Positions 8,174 through 17,592 of a stretch of DNA of 64,000 nucleotides are shown here, piece after piece. Position 1 is the stretch's first letter, and each line of letters starts with the position of its first letter. Both the position numbers and the translations under genes were made by a program. The notes below the pieces were generated by a model, which saw nothing but the letters and a program-made list of their open reading frames with translations, was not told the DNA's origin and searched no databases. This DNA comes from Eubacterium_G segne (GTDB taxonomy: Bacteria; Bacillota; Clostridia; Lachnospirales; Lachnospiraceae): NCBI RefSeq assembly GCF_014287775.1, contig NZ_JACOOZ010000012.1:1-64000 (forward strand), read 5' to 3'.

Positions 8174-9955
8174 ATGAAGAGAAGTGAACAGAAAATTCAG
8201 GATACCTGGAAAATGGAGGATATGTTTATAAGTGATGAGGCATGGGAAAAGGACTTTGAAAAGGCAACAAAGATGATTCCTCATTATAGTGATTTTTCAG
8301 GTGAAGTTTCAAAGGATAAAGAAAAATTAATTGAATATTTTAATTTCAATGATGAGATAAATTTGTTAGTGGAAAGACTTTATGTATATTCAAACCAAAA
8401 GTACCATCAGGATATGGCAGAGGCAAAGTATCAGGCATATTCAGGAAAGGCACAGAAACTGACAGTAGACATAGGAAGCGCATCAGCTTTTTTTGAACCG
8501 GAAATTTTGGAAATGGAGGAAGATACATTACTTTCATGGATGCAGGATGACAGGCTGGCCGATTACCGGAGATATGTGGGAGAAATATTGAGAGGAAAAG
8601 CTCATACTCTTGATAAGAAGACAGAAGAAATTTTGGCAAAAAGCAGAAAAATGGCGGCAGCAGCTGACAACATTTATTCAATGTACAATGGTGCCGATAT
8701 TGATTTCCCGGTGGTAAAGGGAAGTGACAATAAGGAAATCAAAATAACCCATGGCAATTATGTCCCAATTCTTGCGGGAGAGGACAGAGAACTTAGAAAA
8801 AATGCCTTTAAGGCTTTATATGATACCTATGGCAAAATGAAAAATACAATTGCGGCAACCTTTAATGCAAATGTTGAGCAGGCATGCTTTTATGCAGATG
8901 TGAGAAATTATCCCTCATCCCTTGCAATGCACCTTGATGGAAGTAATATCCCGGTGTCAGTTTATGATAATTTAATAGATGTTGTGCACGAAAACATGGG
9001 ATTGATGCACAGATACGTTAAATTAAGAAAGAAGATTCTTGGAGTGGATGAACTACATATGTATGATGTTTACGCTCCAATTGCTAAGGCACCTAAGGAT
9101 AAAATACCTTTTGAAAAAGCAAAGGAAATGGTTTTAGAAGCACTAAAACCTATGGGTGAGGATTATCTTTCCAAGTTAAAAGAAGGCTTTAACAACAGAT
9201 GGATTGACGTTTACGAAAATGAAGGAAAAAGAAGCGGGGCATATTCCTGGGGAGCTTACGGAACCCATCCTTATGTGTTGCTTAACTATCAGGGAACTCT
9301 TGATGACGTGTTTACTCTAGCACACGAAATGGGGCATGCTCTTCATTCATATTATTCCGATACAACACAACCATATATTAATGCAGGATACCGTATTTTT
9401 GTGGCAGAGGTGGCATCTACATGTAATGAGTCACTTTTAATACATCATTTGCTGAAAAACACTGATGACAGGGATACGAAAGCTTATCTTATTAATCATT
9501 TTCTTGAGCAATTTAAGGGAACGCTGTATCGTCAGACAATGTTTGCTGAGTTTGAAAAAATAACTCATCATATGGTAGAGCAGGGAGAAACTTTAACAAG
9601 TGACCTTCTTTGTGAAACATATTTGAATTTAAATAAAGAATATTTTGGAGAAGAAATGGTATCGGACGATGAAATCGCTTTGGAATGGGCGAGAATACCA
9701 CATTTCTATAATCCGTTTTATGTTTATCAATATGCAACGGGAATTTCAGCGGCAATAGCCCTTTCTAAGAAAATAATGAATGAAGGGGAAAGTGCTGTTA
9801 AGGATTATATGAAGTTTTTAACAGGAGGCGGTTCAAAGGATCCTATTGACCTTCTTAAAATGGCAGGAGTGAATATGGCTGAAAAAGAGCCGGTACAGCA
9901 GGCACTTAACCTGTTTGGTGATTTATTAGACCAAATGGAAGAAATAGTAAAATAA
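8174..9955 (+). CDS. pepF: Oligoendopeptidase F (M3 family zinc peptidase)
   Basis: A 593-aa cytoplasmic metallopeptidase that degrades short peptides. The zinc-binding HEMGH is in TLAHEMGHALHSYYSD, and the third ligand Glu is in FVAEVASTCNESL about 28 residues later. The N-terminal half carries the M3 oligopeptidase domain. Length is as expected for PepF. GAGGAGG precedes ATG 8174, 38 bases after the AEC gene, so it may share that transcript. Confidence 0.95.
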   Translation: MKRSEQKIQDTWKMEDMFISDEAWEKDFEKATKMIPHYSDFSGEVSKDKEKLIEYFNFNDEINLLVERLYVYSNQKYHQDMAEAKYQAYSGKAQKLTVDIGSASAFFEPEILEMEEDTLLSWMQDDRLADYRRYVGEILRGKAHTLDKKTEEILAKSRKMAAAADNIYSMYNGADIDFPVVKGSDNKEIKITHGNYVPILAGEDRELRKNAFKALYDTYGKMKNTIAATFNANVEQACFYADVRNYPSSLAMHLDGSNIPVSVYDNLIDVVHENMGLMHRYVKLRKKILGVDELHMYDVYAPIAKAPKDKIPFEKAKEMVLEALKPMGEDYLSKLKEGFNNRWIDVYENEGKRSGAYSWGAYGTHPYVLLNYQGTLDDVFTLAHEMGHALHSYYSDTTQPYINAGYRIFVAEVASTCNESLLIHHLLKNTDDRDTKAYLINHFLEQFKGTLYRQTMFAEFEKITHHMVEQGETLTSDLLCETYLNLNKEYFGEEMVSDDEIALEWARIPHFYNPFYVYQYATGISAAIALSKKIMNEGESAVKDYMKFLTGGGSKDPIDLLKMAGVNMAEKEPVQQALNLFGDLLDQMEEIVK

Positions 9956-10067
9956 AATCTTTTTATTGGAAGCCTGCCGGAATTTAGTATATGATATTAC
10001 ACAGGTGCAATGTTAATGGCATTGTAATGAGGGACAATGCAGTTGATAAAAAAATATGGAGCATAAG

Positions 10068-10718
10068 ATGAAATTTAATGAAAATTATAAGGGCTATATA
10101 TTTGATTTAGATGGGACCATTCTTGATAGTTCATGGGTATGGGATATGGTTGACATAAAATTCCTGGGAGATAGAGGCTATGATGTCCCTGAGGATTATG
10201 TGGAATCAATTTCTCCGTTAGGGGCTTACAAGGCGGCAGTTTATACCATTGACCGGTTTAATCTTCATGGGGAAAAACCGGAAGAGCTGGTAAGGGAATG
10301 GTTTGACATGGCAAAGGAAGAATACGCAAAAAAAGTAGTATGTAAGCCTGGAGCAAAGGAATATATCACACACCTTTTTAAAGGGGGAAAGAAGCTGGCT
10401 GTTGCTACGTCTTCAGATCGGGAGTTATTTATGCCTACTTTGGAAAGAGAAGGAATACTTAACTGTTTTTCTGAAATTGTAACAGTGGATGAGGTAAAAC
10501 GTGGCAAAGGTTTTCCTGACATATATGAGGAAGCCGCCAGACGTATTCACCATGAAAAGAAGGATTGCGTTGTATTTGAGGATATTCTCACAGGAGTTAT
10601 GGGGGCAAAAGCAGGGGGATTTACGGTGGTTGCCGTTGAAGATGAAAAATCTGAATGTAATAAAATGAAGATAAGGGAAATTGCAGATTATTATATTGAA
10701 AAATATCCCTTTGTGTAA
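10068..10718 (+). CDS. HAD-superfamily hydrolase (beta-phosphoglucomutase-like, subfamily IA)
   Basis: A 216-aa Rossmann-type phosphatase. Motif I is FDLDGTILDSS, motif II lies in VATSSDR, the motif III lysine is in KRGKGFPDIY, and motif IV is VVFEDILTGVMGAKAGG. The helical cap between motif I and II is of the beta-phosphoglucomutase or 18.5-kDa phosphatase type. Substrate is probably a sugar phosphate but cannot be named. ATG 10068 is preferred over ATG 10056 because GGAG sits six bases before it. Confidence 0.85.
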   Translation: MKFNENYKGYIFDLDGTILDSSWVWDMVDIKFLGDRGYDVPEDYVESISPLGAYKAAVYTIDRFNLHGEKPEELVREWFDMAKEEYAKKVVCKPGAKEYITHLFKGGKKLAVATSSDRELFMPTLEREGILNCFSEIVTVDEVKRGKGFPDIYEEAARRIHHEKKDCVVFEDILTGVMGAKAGGFTVVAVEDEKSECNKMKIREIADYYIEKYPFV

Positions 10719-10722
10719 ATAT

Positions 10723-10768
10723 AAAGCCCCGTTGCAAATATCATAAATGACGTTGCAGCAGGGCTTTA
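10723..10768. terminator. Bidirectional terminator between convergent genes
   Basis: AAAGCCCCGTTGCAA and TTGCAGCAGGGCTTT form a 15-bp stem with G-U pairs. It separates the HAD gene (+) from the DMT transporter gene (-). Confidence 0.75.
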
Positions 10769-10780
10769 GTTATTTAAAGA

Positions 10781-11707
10781 TTAATTTTTATATTTTTTAA
10801 AATTGGGAGCAGGTAACTGGGCTAAAATTATGGCAACAAAAATCAATCCGCATCCGGCTAACTCACGGGAACCCATGGACTGACCTAAAATTATCCATCC
10901 TGCAATAACTGAAAATACTGATTCAAGACTCATTAAAAGGGAGGCTACAGTAGGGTTTAGACCCTTTTGTCCAATAATCTGTAGTGTATAAGCTACGCCG
11001 CAGGAGAAAATTCCGGCATACAAAATAGGAATCCATACATCAACTGTCATAAGAGGTGGAATCCATTGGAAAATGCCTGTTATTGAATGTTTCATATCGA
11101 AAATAAACATTGGCACTGCTGATGTGATTCCACATACGAAAAACTGGATGCAGGACATTTTAACACCATCTACTAAAAGTGAGAAATAATCAATAATTAA
11201 AATATGTAATGAAAAAATAAAAGCACAAAGTAGCAGTAGCAAATCTGCTAAATTAAAGCCAGAGGAACCTTTGGCACATAAAAGATATAAACCTGCTAAT
11301 GAGAGACATACCCCAATCCAAATATTAATACCGCATTTTTTCTTTAGAAAAAGACCAAGTATAGGCACAATCAGAATGTAGCAGGCAGTAAGAAAACCGG
11401 CTTTACCGGCAGATGCACCAAGATATAACCCAAGTTGTTGCAGATTGCTTGCCAGAGACAATGCAAGTCCGCAGCAAATACCACCAATAATTAAAAGTTT
11501 TCTTTCGGTTTTATCGGACTTACCTTTTCCCTTATTTAAAAAGAAAATAACAGGAATAAGTACCAGTGAGCCAATAAACGAACGGATGCAGTTGAAGGTA
11601 TACGGGCCACATGCATCCCCACCGGAACTTTGGGCTACAAAAGCAACACCCCATATAAAAGCTGTAAGAATTAAAAGTAGTGAATGTCTTAATTTTAAAC
11701 TGTTCAT
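10781..11707 (-). CDS. DMT-superfamily (EamA) transporter
   Basis: A 308-aa membrane protein with ten predicted helices made of two EamA repeats. Repeat one starts LLLILTAFIWGVAFVAQ; repeat two includes GIFSCGVAYTLQIIGQKGLNPTVA and SLESVFSVIAGW. Family members export metabolites or amino acids. ATG 11707 is chosen because GGAG lies six bases upstream; the reading frame extends back to 11788 but without a good ribosome binding site. Confidence 0.87.
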   Translation of the reverse strand: MNSLKLRHSLLLILTAFIWGVAFVAQSSGGDACGPYTFNCIRSFIGSLVLIPVIFFLNKGKGKSDKTERKLLIIGGICCGLALSLASNLQQLGLYLGASAGKAGFLTACYILIVPILGLFLKKKCGINIWIGVCLSLAGLYLLCAKGSSGFNLADLLLLLCAFIFSLHILIIDYFSLLVDGVKMSCIQFFVCGITSAVPMFIFDMKHSITGIFQWIPPLMTVDVWIPILYAGIFSCGVAYTLQIIGQKGLNPTVASLLMSLESVFSVIAGWIILGQSMGSRELAGCGLIFVAIILAQLPAPNFKKYKN

Positions 11708-11791
11708 AAATTTCTCCATATGTATATATTTGTACAAACAGTAGTATTTTACTTCATGGAGTGGGTTTTTGCAAATGGGAAAGAGCATCCT

Positions 11792-12379
11792 TTAATTTAA
11801 TAATTTATACCACTTATAACCAATATAGAAAAAAGTCTCTCTTGCTACAAAGGGGATTTTTGATTTCAAGGTTTTATATGCACTGGTGTCGGTAGGAGAC
11901 GAAAATGCATCTATGTCACAGTCTTTTGATAATAACATAGACCTTTTCATATGCAGTGGGTCACTTACAATTAATGCTGTTTTAAATTTATTATTATCCA
12001 TTATTGTTTTGGAGTATTCTAAATTCTCCTGAGTAATTGTGGATTTATCTTCTTTAAATATATCTTCCAAGGGAATGTTATTTTCAGTCAAATATTCTGC
12101 TGCCACATCAGCATCACTTCTGGTATTACCCGCACCTATTCCACCGGTAACAATTAATTTCTTCACTTTTCCTTCATTGTAAAGTTTAATAGCGTGATTT
12201 AATCTTTGCTTGTACACCTCAGATACTTCTGTATCATTACAGGCCGCACCTAATACAATCGCCACATCACATTCTTTGTCTTCATAAACATTGCTGTAGG
12301 TGCAAATGGAGACTACATTACTTATTATATAAATTAATATAATTACCGGTATTATAAATAAAAATTTTCTTTTCTCCAT
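11792..12379 (-). CDS. YdcF/SanA-like (DUF218) membrane-anchored protein
   Basis: A 195-aa protein with one N-terminal membrane helix (about 7-26) and a DUF218 domain. Signature stretches are AIVLGAA, KLIVTGGIG, DADVAAEYL, KSTITQENLEYS and ALIVSDPLHMKRS. The family (SanA, ElyC, YdcF) is linked to envelope integrity and cell-wall precursor handling, but the reaction is not settled. It lies upstream of the DMT gene on the same strand and may be co-transcribed with it. Confidence 0.82.
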   Translation of the reverse strand: MEKRKFLFIIPVIILIYIISNVVSICTYSNVYEDKECDVAIVLGAACNDTEVSEVYKQRLNHAIKLYNEGKVKKLIVTGGIGAGNTRSDADVAAEYLTENNIPLEDIFKEDKSTITQENLEYSKTIMDNNKFKTALIVSDPLHMKRSMLLSKDCDIDAFSSPTDTSAYKTLKSKIPFVARETFFYIGYKWYKLLN

Positions 12380-12524
12380 ATCTGTCGCCCTTTTATATTA
12401 AAAACACTAGCGTTATCATTCTTTGCTACTTAAATATATGTTTTTATAATAACAAATATTTTAGGGGATATCAAACGTTGTGTTTTGGTGTTGTGCCAAT
12501 GAAAGTCGGTAAAGTTGAGTGGAT

Positions 12525-12560
12525 ATGTCGTAATAAATGTCGTAATAAATGTCGTAATAA
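12525..12560. repeat. Tandem repeat, 3 exact copies of 12 bp
   Basis: ATGTCGTAATAA occurs three times in direct succession (12525, 12537, 12549). Each unit contains stops in two frames; no function is evident. Confidence 0.85.
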
Positions 12561-12616
12561 ATGAAAAAAAATGTATGAAAAACTATTAGTGGTGGAGATT
12601 ATACAAATAAATATGA

Positions 12617-12650
12617 CAGAACTGCGTTGACAATACACAATGCAGTTCTG
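12617..12650 (-). terminator. Hairpin downstream of the oxidoreductase gene
   Basis: CAGAACTGC and GCAGTTCTG form a perfect 9-bp stem with a 16-nt loop. The T tract on the minus strand is weak, so termination efficiency is uncertain. Confidence 0.5.
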
Positions 12651-12687
12651 CCAGTTAAGAATTTTTATATATTAAGGGAAATTTTAA

Positions 12688-13662
12688 TTATTCTTCTTCA
12701 GGGTATTTTAATCCCCATTCCTTTCTGAAGGCTGTCATTAATTCCATAACATCTTTTGTATATTCAAGATGCATGCACGCTGTATCACCGTTTATTGCAC
12801 GTTCCATATCAGCAAGCTCATAAGCAAGGGCGTCTGCATTTTCACCGGCTTTAATAACTTCTGTTTTACCTGTTTCTGCATCGGTAATTGTTGCCTCCCA
12901 GGCTCTTGGATATTCTAAAATTTCTATATATCCCTTTTCACAGGAAATCATGCCTCTCTTAGGTTGTTTAGAATGAAGTGAAAGCATAACTGATGCCATC
13001 TGACCTTCATTATTCATAAGTAATAATCCGGCCTGTTCATCCACGCCGGTTGGTGCCGTTTTTACCTGAGACAGAATCTTAGTTGGTTTAGAATCCATAA
13101 ACCATCTGATAAATGAAAGAGCATAAACACCTATATCCAGCATAGCTCCACCGGCGAGATTTCTGTTAAAGAAACGATTGTTCATGTCGTATTCCTTAAA
13201 ACTGCCAAAATTCATTGTGATAAGATTTATCTTGCCTAAAGTTCCGGAATCTATGATTCTTTTAAGCTCTTTATATATTGGCATATGGAATATTGTCATT
13301 GCCTCTCCAACAACAACATTCTTTTCATCAGCCAACGTCAAAGCTTCATTTAATTCATCGCTGTTTAATGTAATGGATTTTTCTACCAGAATATGCTTTC
13401 CGTGGTTAATAGCCTTTTTCATAAATTCTATATGTGTATTGTGAGGAGTTGTAATATAAACCACATCCACCTCAGGATCATCAAATACGTCATTCATGTT
13501 GTCATATACTTTGGCTATATTATATTTTTTCGCAAATTGAACTGCCTTTTCATGTGTTCTGTTAGCAACTGAATAGATGCTTTTTCCGTTCTTTTGTAAA
13601 GCCTCAGCCATCTGATTTGCAATAACTCCAGTTCCAAGTACTGCCCATTTAATTTCTCTCAT
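12688..13662 (-). CDS. Gfo/Idh/MocA-family NAD(P)-dependent oxidoreductase
   Basis: A 324-aa dehydrogenase. The nucleotide-binding motif AVLGTGVIANQMAEAL is at the N terminus, the YITTPHNTH strand and EKSITLN catalytic-region motif (Lys of the EKP-like motif) follow, and the C-terminal substrate domain has MLDIGVYALSFIRWF. Such proteins oxidise sugars, inositols or related diols. AGGAGG precedes ATG 13662. A truncated RpiR-type regulator lies immediately upstream on the same strand, which suggests sugar-phosphate control of this gene in the past. Confidence 0.9.
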   Translation of the reverse strand: MREIKWAVLGTGVIANQMAEALQKNGKSIYSVANRTHEKAVQFAKKYNIAKVYDNMNDVFDDPEVDVVYITTPHNTHIEFMKKAINHGKHILVEKSITLNSDELNEALTLADEKNVVVGEAMTIFHMPIYKELKRIIDSGTLGKINLITMNFGSFKEYDMNNRFFNRNLAGGAMLDIGVYALSFIRWFMDSKPTKILSQVKTAPTGVDEQAGLLLMNNEGQMASVMLSLHSKQPKRGMISCEKGYIEILEYPRAWEATITDAETGKTEVIKAGENADALAYELADMERAINGDTACMHLEYTKDVMELMTAFRKEWGLKYPEEE

Positions 13663-13711
13663 AAATCCAACCTCCTGTAAAATGATTAAATATAATTTCG
13701 CATCAATACAC

Positions 13712-14233
13712 TTATACGAAAGCAAGTTGTGTTTCCAAAACCGGTGTGGATATGGCAGGAATCCCAATTTGATTTAATTTATAGGCTCCGTCCATTGCAA
13801 CGGGAATGGTATTTCCCACAGCTGCAAATAACACGCTTCTGGCATTATTGATTTTGTTTAATATTTCATCAAGATTATCCGTATCCATCATGGAAACTGT
13901 CTGGGTTAATTCCGCAACCTTATTGGCAAGAATACTTTTCAGAGACTGTTTTTTGTTGTCTATTGAAATATCATTACTGTATTCTTCATTATCCTCTCTA
14001 TTTACCAGTTCCTTTGCAATGGATATTTTCAAATGATGAAATCCTTTTAACCCGATTTTTTTACAAAATCTTGATATGGAAGCTTCGCTAACCTGACATT
14101 TAACTGCCAGTTCTCCAACGGTCACATCCACTATATCTTTGGGGTTCCTGATAATATAATCGCCTATTTTCTTTTCTGTTTCAAAAAAACTATCATATAG
14201 CGTACATATTTGATTTAAAACTGACTTTTCCAT
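13712..14233 (-). pseudogene. Truncated RpiR/MurR-family transcriptional regulator
   Basis: A 173-aa product where intact family members have about 250-290. The N-terminal HTH_6 domain is complete (ETEKKIGDYIIRNP, then recognition helix SEASISRFCKKIGLKGF). The SIS sugar-phosphate domain starts normally (VLFAAVGNTIPVAMDGAYKLNQIG) but stops about 40 residues in, after LETQLAFV. The following 50 bases lead straight to the oxidoreductase ribosome binding site and do not encode the rest in any frame, so a deletion is likelier than a simple frameshift. It may still make a DNA-binding protein that cannot sense its ligand. Confidence 0.7.
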
Positions 14234-14564
14234 TTATGATTCCTTTTCGTTATTTTCGTATTAATATGAGGATTGCAGGAGCATATGGCAAGTGGCAATC
14301 TGTATCTTGAGTGTTAAAAGAACTTTTGACATCAAAGCATTAGTATAATTATAGCATAAGTTTTAATAAAATAAATCTATGTTGAGAATATTGGGCATTT
14401 CATCATTTTTTTATTGTAGTTACTGTTAGCTAAATAGATAAGGCTTTAATGACTGCTTTATCGGTGTCTGACGCTTCATTAGTGTCAAATGTATTGCTTC
14501 CAAGCATTAAAAAAGAAGAGAAAACCGGATTTTGGCTTTCCCTTCTTTTTAACTGTTTATAATT
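14234..14564. other. Intergenic region between two minus-strand units
   Basis: It holds the upstream region of the RpiR fragment (no confident promoter: an isolated minus-strand TATAAT at 14358-14363 lacks a -35) and the terminator of the surface-protein gene. No ORF or RNA gene was seen. Confidence 0.5.
14510..14550 (-). terminator. Terminator of the surface-protein gene
   Basis: A 14-bp stem (AAAAAGAAGAGAAA with TTTCCCTTCTTTTT, one mismatch) with a T run on the minus strand, 15 bases beyond the stop codon. Confidence 0.8.
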
Positions 14565-16274
14565 TTATTTTTTTATCTTAACCTGCTTTGGCTTTGACCA
14601 TTTGCCCTGATAAGTTTTCTTTCCTTTGACAACAATGGCTTTTGCTCTTGCATACAATTTTTTAGCCTTTTTAAACTTGCTATTTGATACACTATATGTC
14701 AATTTCTTAGTTGTTTTTGTCACTATTGTCTTTTTAAACTTCTTATCTTTTGCAATCTGTACTTTGTACTTGGTTGCGCCTTTAACTCTCTTCAATGTAA
14801 GACTTATTTTCTTAGCATTTTTCTTTTTAATTGCTTTTTTAACAACTGTCTTTCCAACCTTTACAGATGATGTTTTTGTAGTCTGACTTGGTTGTTTTTT
14901 AGTTGTTGTTTGTGCATTTGTATTTGACTCCTGTGGCTTTGTAGTTTCTACTGCTGGTGTTGTCTCTGTTTTCTCAGTTGTAGTTTCTATTTCAGGTGTT
15001 GTCTCAACTGATGGAGTTGTCTCAACTACTGGTGTTGTTTCATTTTCTGAAGTTGGTTTTGCAGTAGTTGTTGGTTCTGCAGTAGTTGTTGGATTTGTAG
15101 TTGGTTCCTCGTATTCTGAATATGCAGGATCTGCAAGTTCTGCAGGTGTTCTTCCTGAGAGTCCGGGGTCTGCCTTAATTGACACAGTTTTCTTTAATCC
15201 AAATGATTCTACATTGTTACTTGTATACTGTGATCTTACTTCTACTTCATATGTACCTGTCGCAAGTCTGTTTTCATAGTAACTTGCCACATCCCCATTG
15301 ATTCCTACCTTAATACAAACACCATCTACAAAAAGATTCAATCTCTGACCTGTTAAATCTGCCACATTAGACCATGCAATAGTAAATCCATAGTCTATAC
15401 CTTCTGTTAAAATTGAAAGTCCAAGTGGTAATGTTGGCTGATTTGGTTTGTCAAATGACTGTGCATTATCTATAAACTGACCTTTAACAGTAACCTTTGA
15501 TGACCGACCAAATGATGTTGCCGCCAAAGCTGACTCTCTGCCTTCTGCATCCACTGCTGATAAATATGCCAGATATTCACCTGCCGATACACTTTCCAAT
15601 ATAACATTTGAATTGGTAATTCCGTCCACATATACACGTCTGTAAGGTGTACCTGTCTTTGCATCAAATAAATATAAATTGTAACCTACAACTGATGAAT
15701 CTGCTGATGGAATACTTGCTTCTGATGATGGTGCCCATGCAACACCTAATTTATTGTCTGCCTGCGCCGGATTGTCAGCAGGAACTTCCGGATTTCCTGT
15801 AATATAACTTAATCCCGCCGGTGTTTTTGGACCTATGCAATTAACAGGATATGTGTAATTAAGAGTTGCTCCTGTTACTGTAAAGCTAACTTCTTCTGAT
15901 AATGATCCCTCACCCATGCTGTTTACATTTGCAGCCCGCGCTGTATATGAACCTGCTGAAAGTCCACCTACTACACCGCCTTTTGTAGCATTGCCAATCT
16001 TTGTAACTAACTTTCCATCCTTGTAAATATAAATGACTGTTGCTGTAACAGTTGGATCATATCCATCTACATTTGCTGTGTCATCGGCTCCTGCCCATGC
16101 AAACATAATTGCATTTTCAATTGTATCCGGACCACTTTTGCTAACAGCAACAAGTCCTAATACTTTCTTAGGTAATGATGCTGCACTTATATTGTTTGTT
16201 GGATAGTATGTAATCGAAGATACTATCATTGCAATGGCACAAATAATCGCACCAAATTTCTTCAACCTTTTCAT
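14565..16274 (-). CDS. Secreted Thr-rich/Lys-rich surface protein with fibronectin III-like modules
   Basis: A 569-aa exported protein of unknown role. Signal peptide at 1 to about 32. Then three beta-sandwich modules of fibronectin type III character (for example GLSAGSYTARAANVNSMGEG, SVSAGEYLAYLSAVDAEG and LATGTYEVEVRSQY), a Thr/Glu/Pro linker of about 75 residues, and a very Lys-rich C-terminal module (KKISLTLKRVKGATKYKVQI) of the kind used by Lachnospiraceae surface proteins, possibly for binding wall or teichoic polymers. No sortase signal. The modules suggest adhesion or polysaccharide contact; no catalytic domain is seen. AGAGAGG precedes ATG 16274. Confidence 0.75.
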   Translation of the reverse strand: MKRLKKFGAIICAIAMIVSSITYYPTNNISAASLPKKVLGLVAVSKSGPDTIENAIMFAWAGADDTANVDGYDPTVTATVIYIYKDGKLVTKIGNATKGGVVGGLSAGSYTARAANVNSMGEGSLSEEVSFTVTGATLNYTYPVNCIGPKTPAGLSYITGNPEVPADNPAQADNKLGVAWAPSSEASIPSADSSVVGYNLYLFDAKTGTPYRRVYVDGITNSNVILESVSAGEYLAYLSAVDAEGRESALAATSFGRSSKVTVKGQFIDNAQSFDKPNQPTLPLGLSILTEGIDYGFTIAWSNVADLTGQRLNLFVDGVCIKVGINGDVASYYENRLATGTYEVEVRSQYTSNNVESFGLKKTVSIKADPGLSGRTPAELADPAYSEYEEPTTNPTTTAEPTTTAKPTSENETTPVVETTPSVETTPEIETTTEKTETTPAVETTKPQESNTNAQTTTKKQPSQTTKTSSVKVGKTVVKKAIKKKNAKKISLTLKRVKGATKYKVQIAKDKKFKKTIVTKTTKKLTYSVSNSKFKKAKKLYARAKAIVVKGKKTYQGKWSKPKQVKIKK

Positions 16275-16436
16275 TTCATAAACCTCTCTTTCATTTGATT
16301 AAATATTTATTTAAATTGTACATTTGTAAAGAGTTATTTGTTAGTATTATATTTTTATATATGGGATTAATTTTTTAGGAAAGTGTTTTAATTTTAAGAT
16401 TTTCCATATATATATGTGCAAACACAAAAAACTCCT
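16275..16436. other. Upstream region of the surface-protein gene
   Basis: AT-rich leader of the minus-strand gene. No convincing -35/-10 pair was found; no ORF. Confidence 0.4.
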
Positions 16437-16506
16437 AAGAAGCAACGACCGAGGCGGAAGCCGAGAAATCGAACTTTCGAGCCCGGGACTGGGCTCGCTT
16501 ATGCAA
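16437..16506. repeat. 70-bp direct repeat, copy 1
   Basis: Identical over 70 bp to 16614-16683. It contains the hairpin GAGCCC-GGGACT-GGGCTC and is clearly richer in G+C than its surroundings. Confidence 0.9.
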
Positions 16507-16562
16507 CACGAAATGCAACATAAATAAAACCAATACCACTAAATTCCTTAAAAAAAGGCAAA

Positions 16563-16578
16563 AAAAGCGCGAGACGGG
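16563..16578. repeat. 16-bp duplication of the tRNA-Gly 3' end
   Basis: AAAAGCGCGAGACGGG at 16563-16578 matches 16726-16741, which is the acceptor stem/T-arm end of tRNA-Gly plus flank. A duplicated tRNA 3' end is what an integrated element leaves as an attachment site, but only 163 bp separate the copies. Confidence 0.6.
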
Positions 16579-16613
16579 TTGCGGGTGTCCTGTGGACACC
16601 TCTTTGCGAAGCA

Positions 16614-16683
16614 AAGAAGCAACGACCGAGGCGGAAGCCGAGAAATCGAACTTTCGAGCCCGGGACTGGGCTCGCTTATGCAA
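16614..16683. repeat. 70-bp direct repeat, copy 2
   Basis: Perfect second copy of 16437-16506. Its end overlaps the inverted repeat after tRNA-Gly. Confidence 0.9.
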
Positions 16684-16726
16684 TAAAAATGGGCACCTGT
16701 TAAGGTACCCATTTTATTGCATAAGA
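16676..16726 (-). terminator. Long inverted repeat downstream of tRNA-Gly
   Basis: TTATGCAATAAAA...GGTACC pairs with GGTGCC...TTTTTATTGCATAA over about 21 bp, with a 6-nt loop. It starts 3 bases after the tRNA and probably ends its transcript. Confidence 0.65.
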
Positions 16727-16728
16727 AA

Positions 16729-16800
<72 letters not shown>

Positions 16801-16830
16801 ATTGTTTCGTGCGTGTCACACGCAAGACAT

Positions 16831-16859
16831 ATAATACTATATGGCAATGGTTTTGTCAA
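16831..16859 (-). promoter_or_regulatory. Promoter of tRNA-Gly
   Basis: Minus strand TTGACA, 17-bp spacer, TATTAT; the tRNA begins about 30 bases downstream. Confidence 0.8.
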
Positions 16860-16976
16860 CAATAAAATTAAAAAAAGTTAAAGTTTTCGTAATAAAGATA
16901 TGAAAATGTTTATTTGCAAAGACAATAGGTTTGTGATTAAATATATAATAAACATAAATATAAAAGCGAGGTTGTT

Positions 16977-17519
16977 ATGTCATTGGATTGGAATGTTTTA
17001 AACTGGATACAGGAAAACTTGCAATGTGATTTTTTAGATGTATTTATGAGTAAATTCACATTGTTAGGAGAAATGGGAATAATTTGGATTGCCATAGCCA
17101 TAGGACTGCTTATTAGCAAAAAACATAAAAAAGCAGGATTGCTGGTACTTATTGGATTATTGTTAGGAGTTATAATAGGAAATGGAATATTAAAAAATCT
17201 GGTTATGAGATCAAGACCGTGCTGGATAAATACAGATTTTAATCTACTTATTGCAAATCCAAAGGATTATTCATTTCCGTCGGGACATGCATTGTCCTCA
17301 ACTATTGCAGCAACAGTTATTACATTATATAGGAAAAAATGGGGAATAATAGTTATTCCAATAACCGCTCTTATGGCTTTCTCAAGATTATACCTGTATG
17401 TACACTTCCCTACAGACATTTTAGGAGGAATTGTTATGGGAATTATCATTGGATATGTTACATATTTTTGTGGAAATAAAATTATTGACAGTGTAGGCAA
17501 AAAGAAGAATGCCTTATAG
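16977..17519 (+). CDS. PAP2-family membrane phosphatase (undecaprenyl-diphosphatase-like)
   Basis: A 180-aa protein with about five membrane helices and all three PAP2 signatures: KNLVMRSRP (motif 1), PSGHALSS (motif 2) and SRLYLYVHFPTDILGG (motif 3). The family dephosphorylates membrane lipids; in Firmicutes small members such as BcrC recycle undecaprenyl pyrophosphate, which is the likeliest role, with lipid phosphates as alternatives. GCGAGG precedes ATG 16977. Confidence 0.87.
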   Translation: MSLDWNVLNWIQENLQCDFLDVFMSKFTLLGEMGIIWIAIAIGLLISKKHKKAGLLVLIGLLLGVIIGNGILKNLVMRSRPCWINTDFNLLIANPKDYSFPSGHALSSTIAATVITLYRKKWGIIVIPITALMAFSRLYLYVHFPTDILGGIVMGIIIGYVTYFCGNKIIDSVGKKKNAL

Positions 17520-17537
17520 GTTAGGGAAAAACACCAA

Positions 17538-17578
17538 TTGATTTTCTTTAATTCCTATTATATACTAGGAATTAAAGA
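17538..17578 (+). promoter_or_regulatory. Promoter with a 13-bp perfect inverted repeat operator (Rrf2 autoregulation)
   Basis: TTGATT (17538-17543), 17-bp spacer, TATACT (17561-17566). TCTTTAATTCCTA (17545-17557) and TAGGAATTAAAGA (17566-17578) are perfect inverted arms around an 8-bp spacer, lying over the spacer and -10. The same TTCCTA/TAGGAA core recurs at the nifS and cysK promoters, so this is very probably the operator of the Rrf2 protein encoded just downstream. Confidence 0.8.
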
Positions 17579-17592
17579 AGGAGGCAGTTAAA

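Larger units (their letters stand above)
12380..12687. other. Intergenic region with a short tandem repeat
   Basis: No coding potential was seen. It holds the upstream region of the YdcF-like gene, a 3 x 12-bp tandem repeat (12525-12560) and the hairpin after the oxidoreductase gene (12617-12650). Confidence 0.6.
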
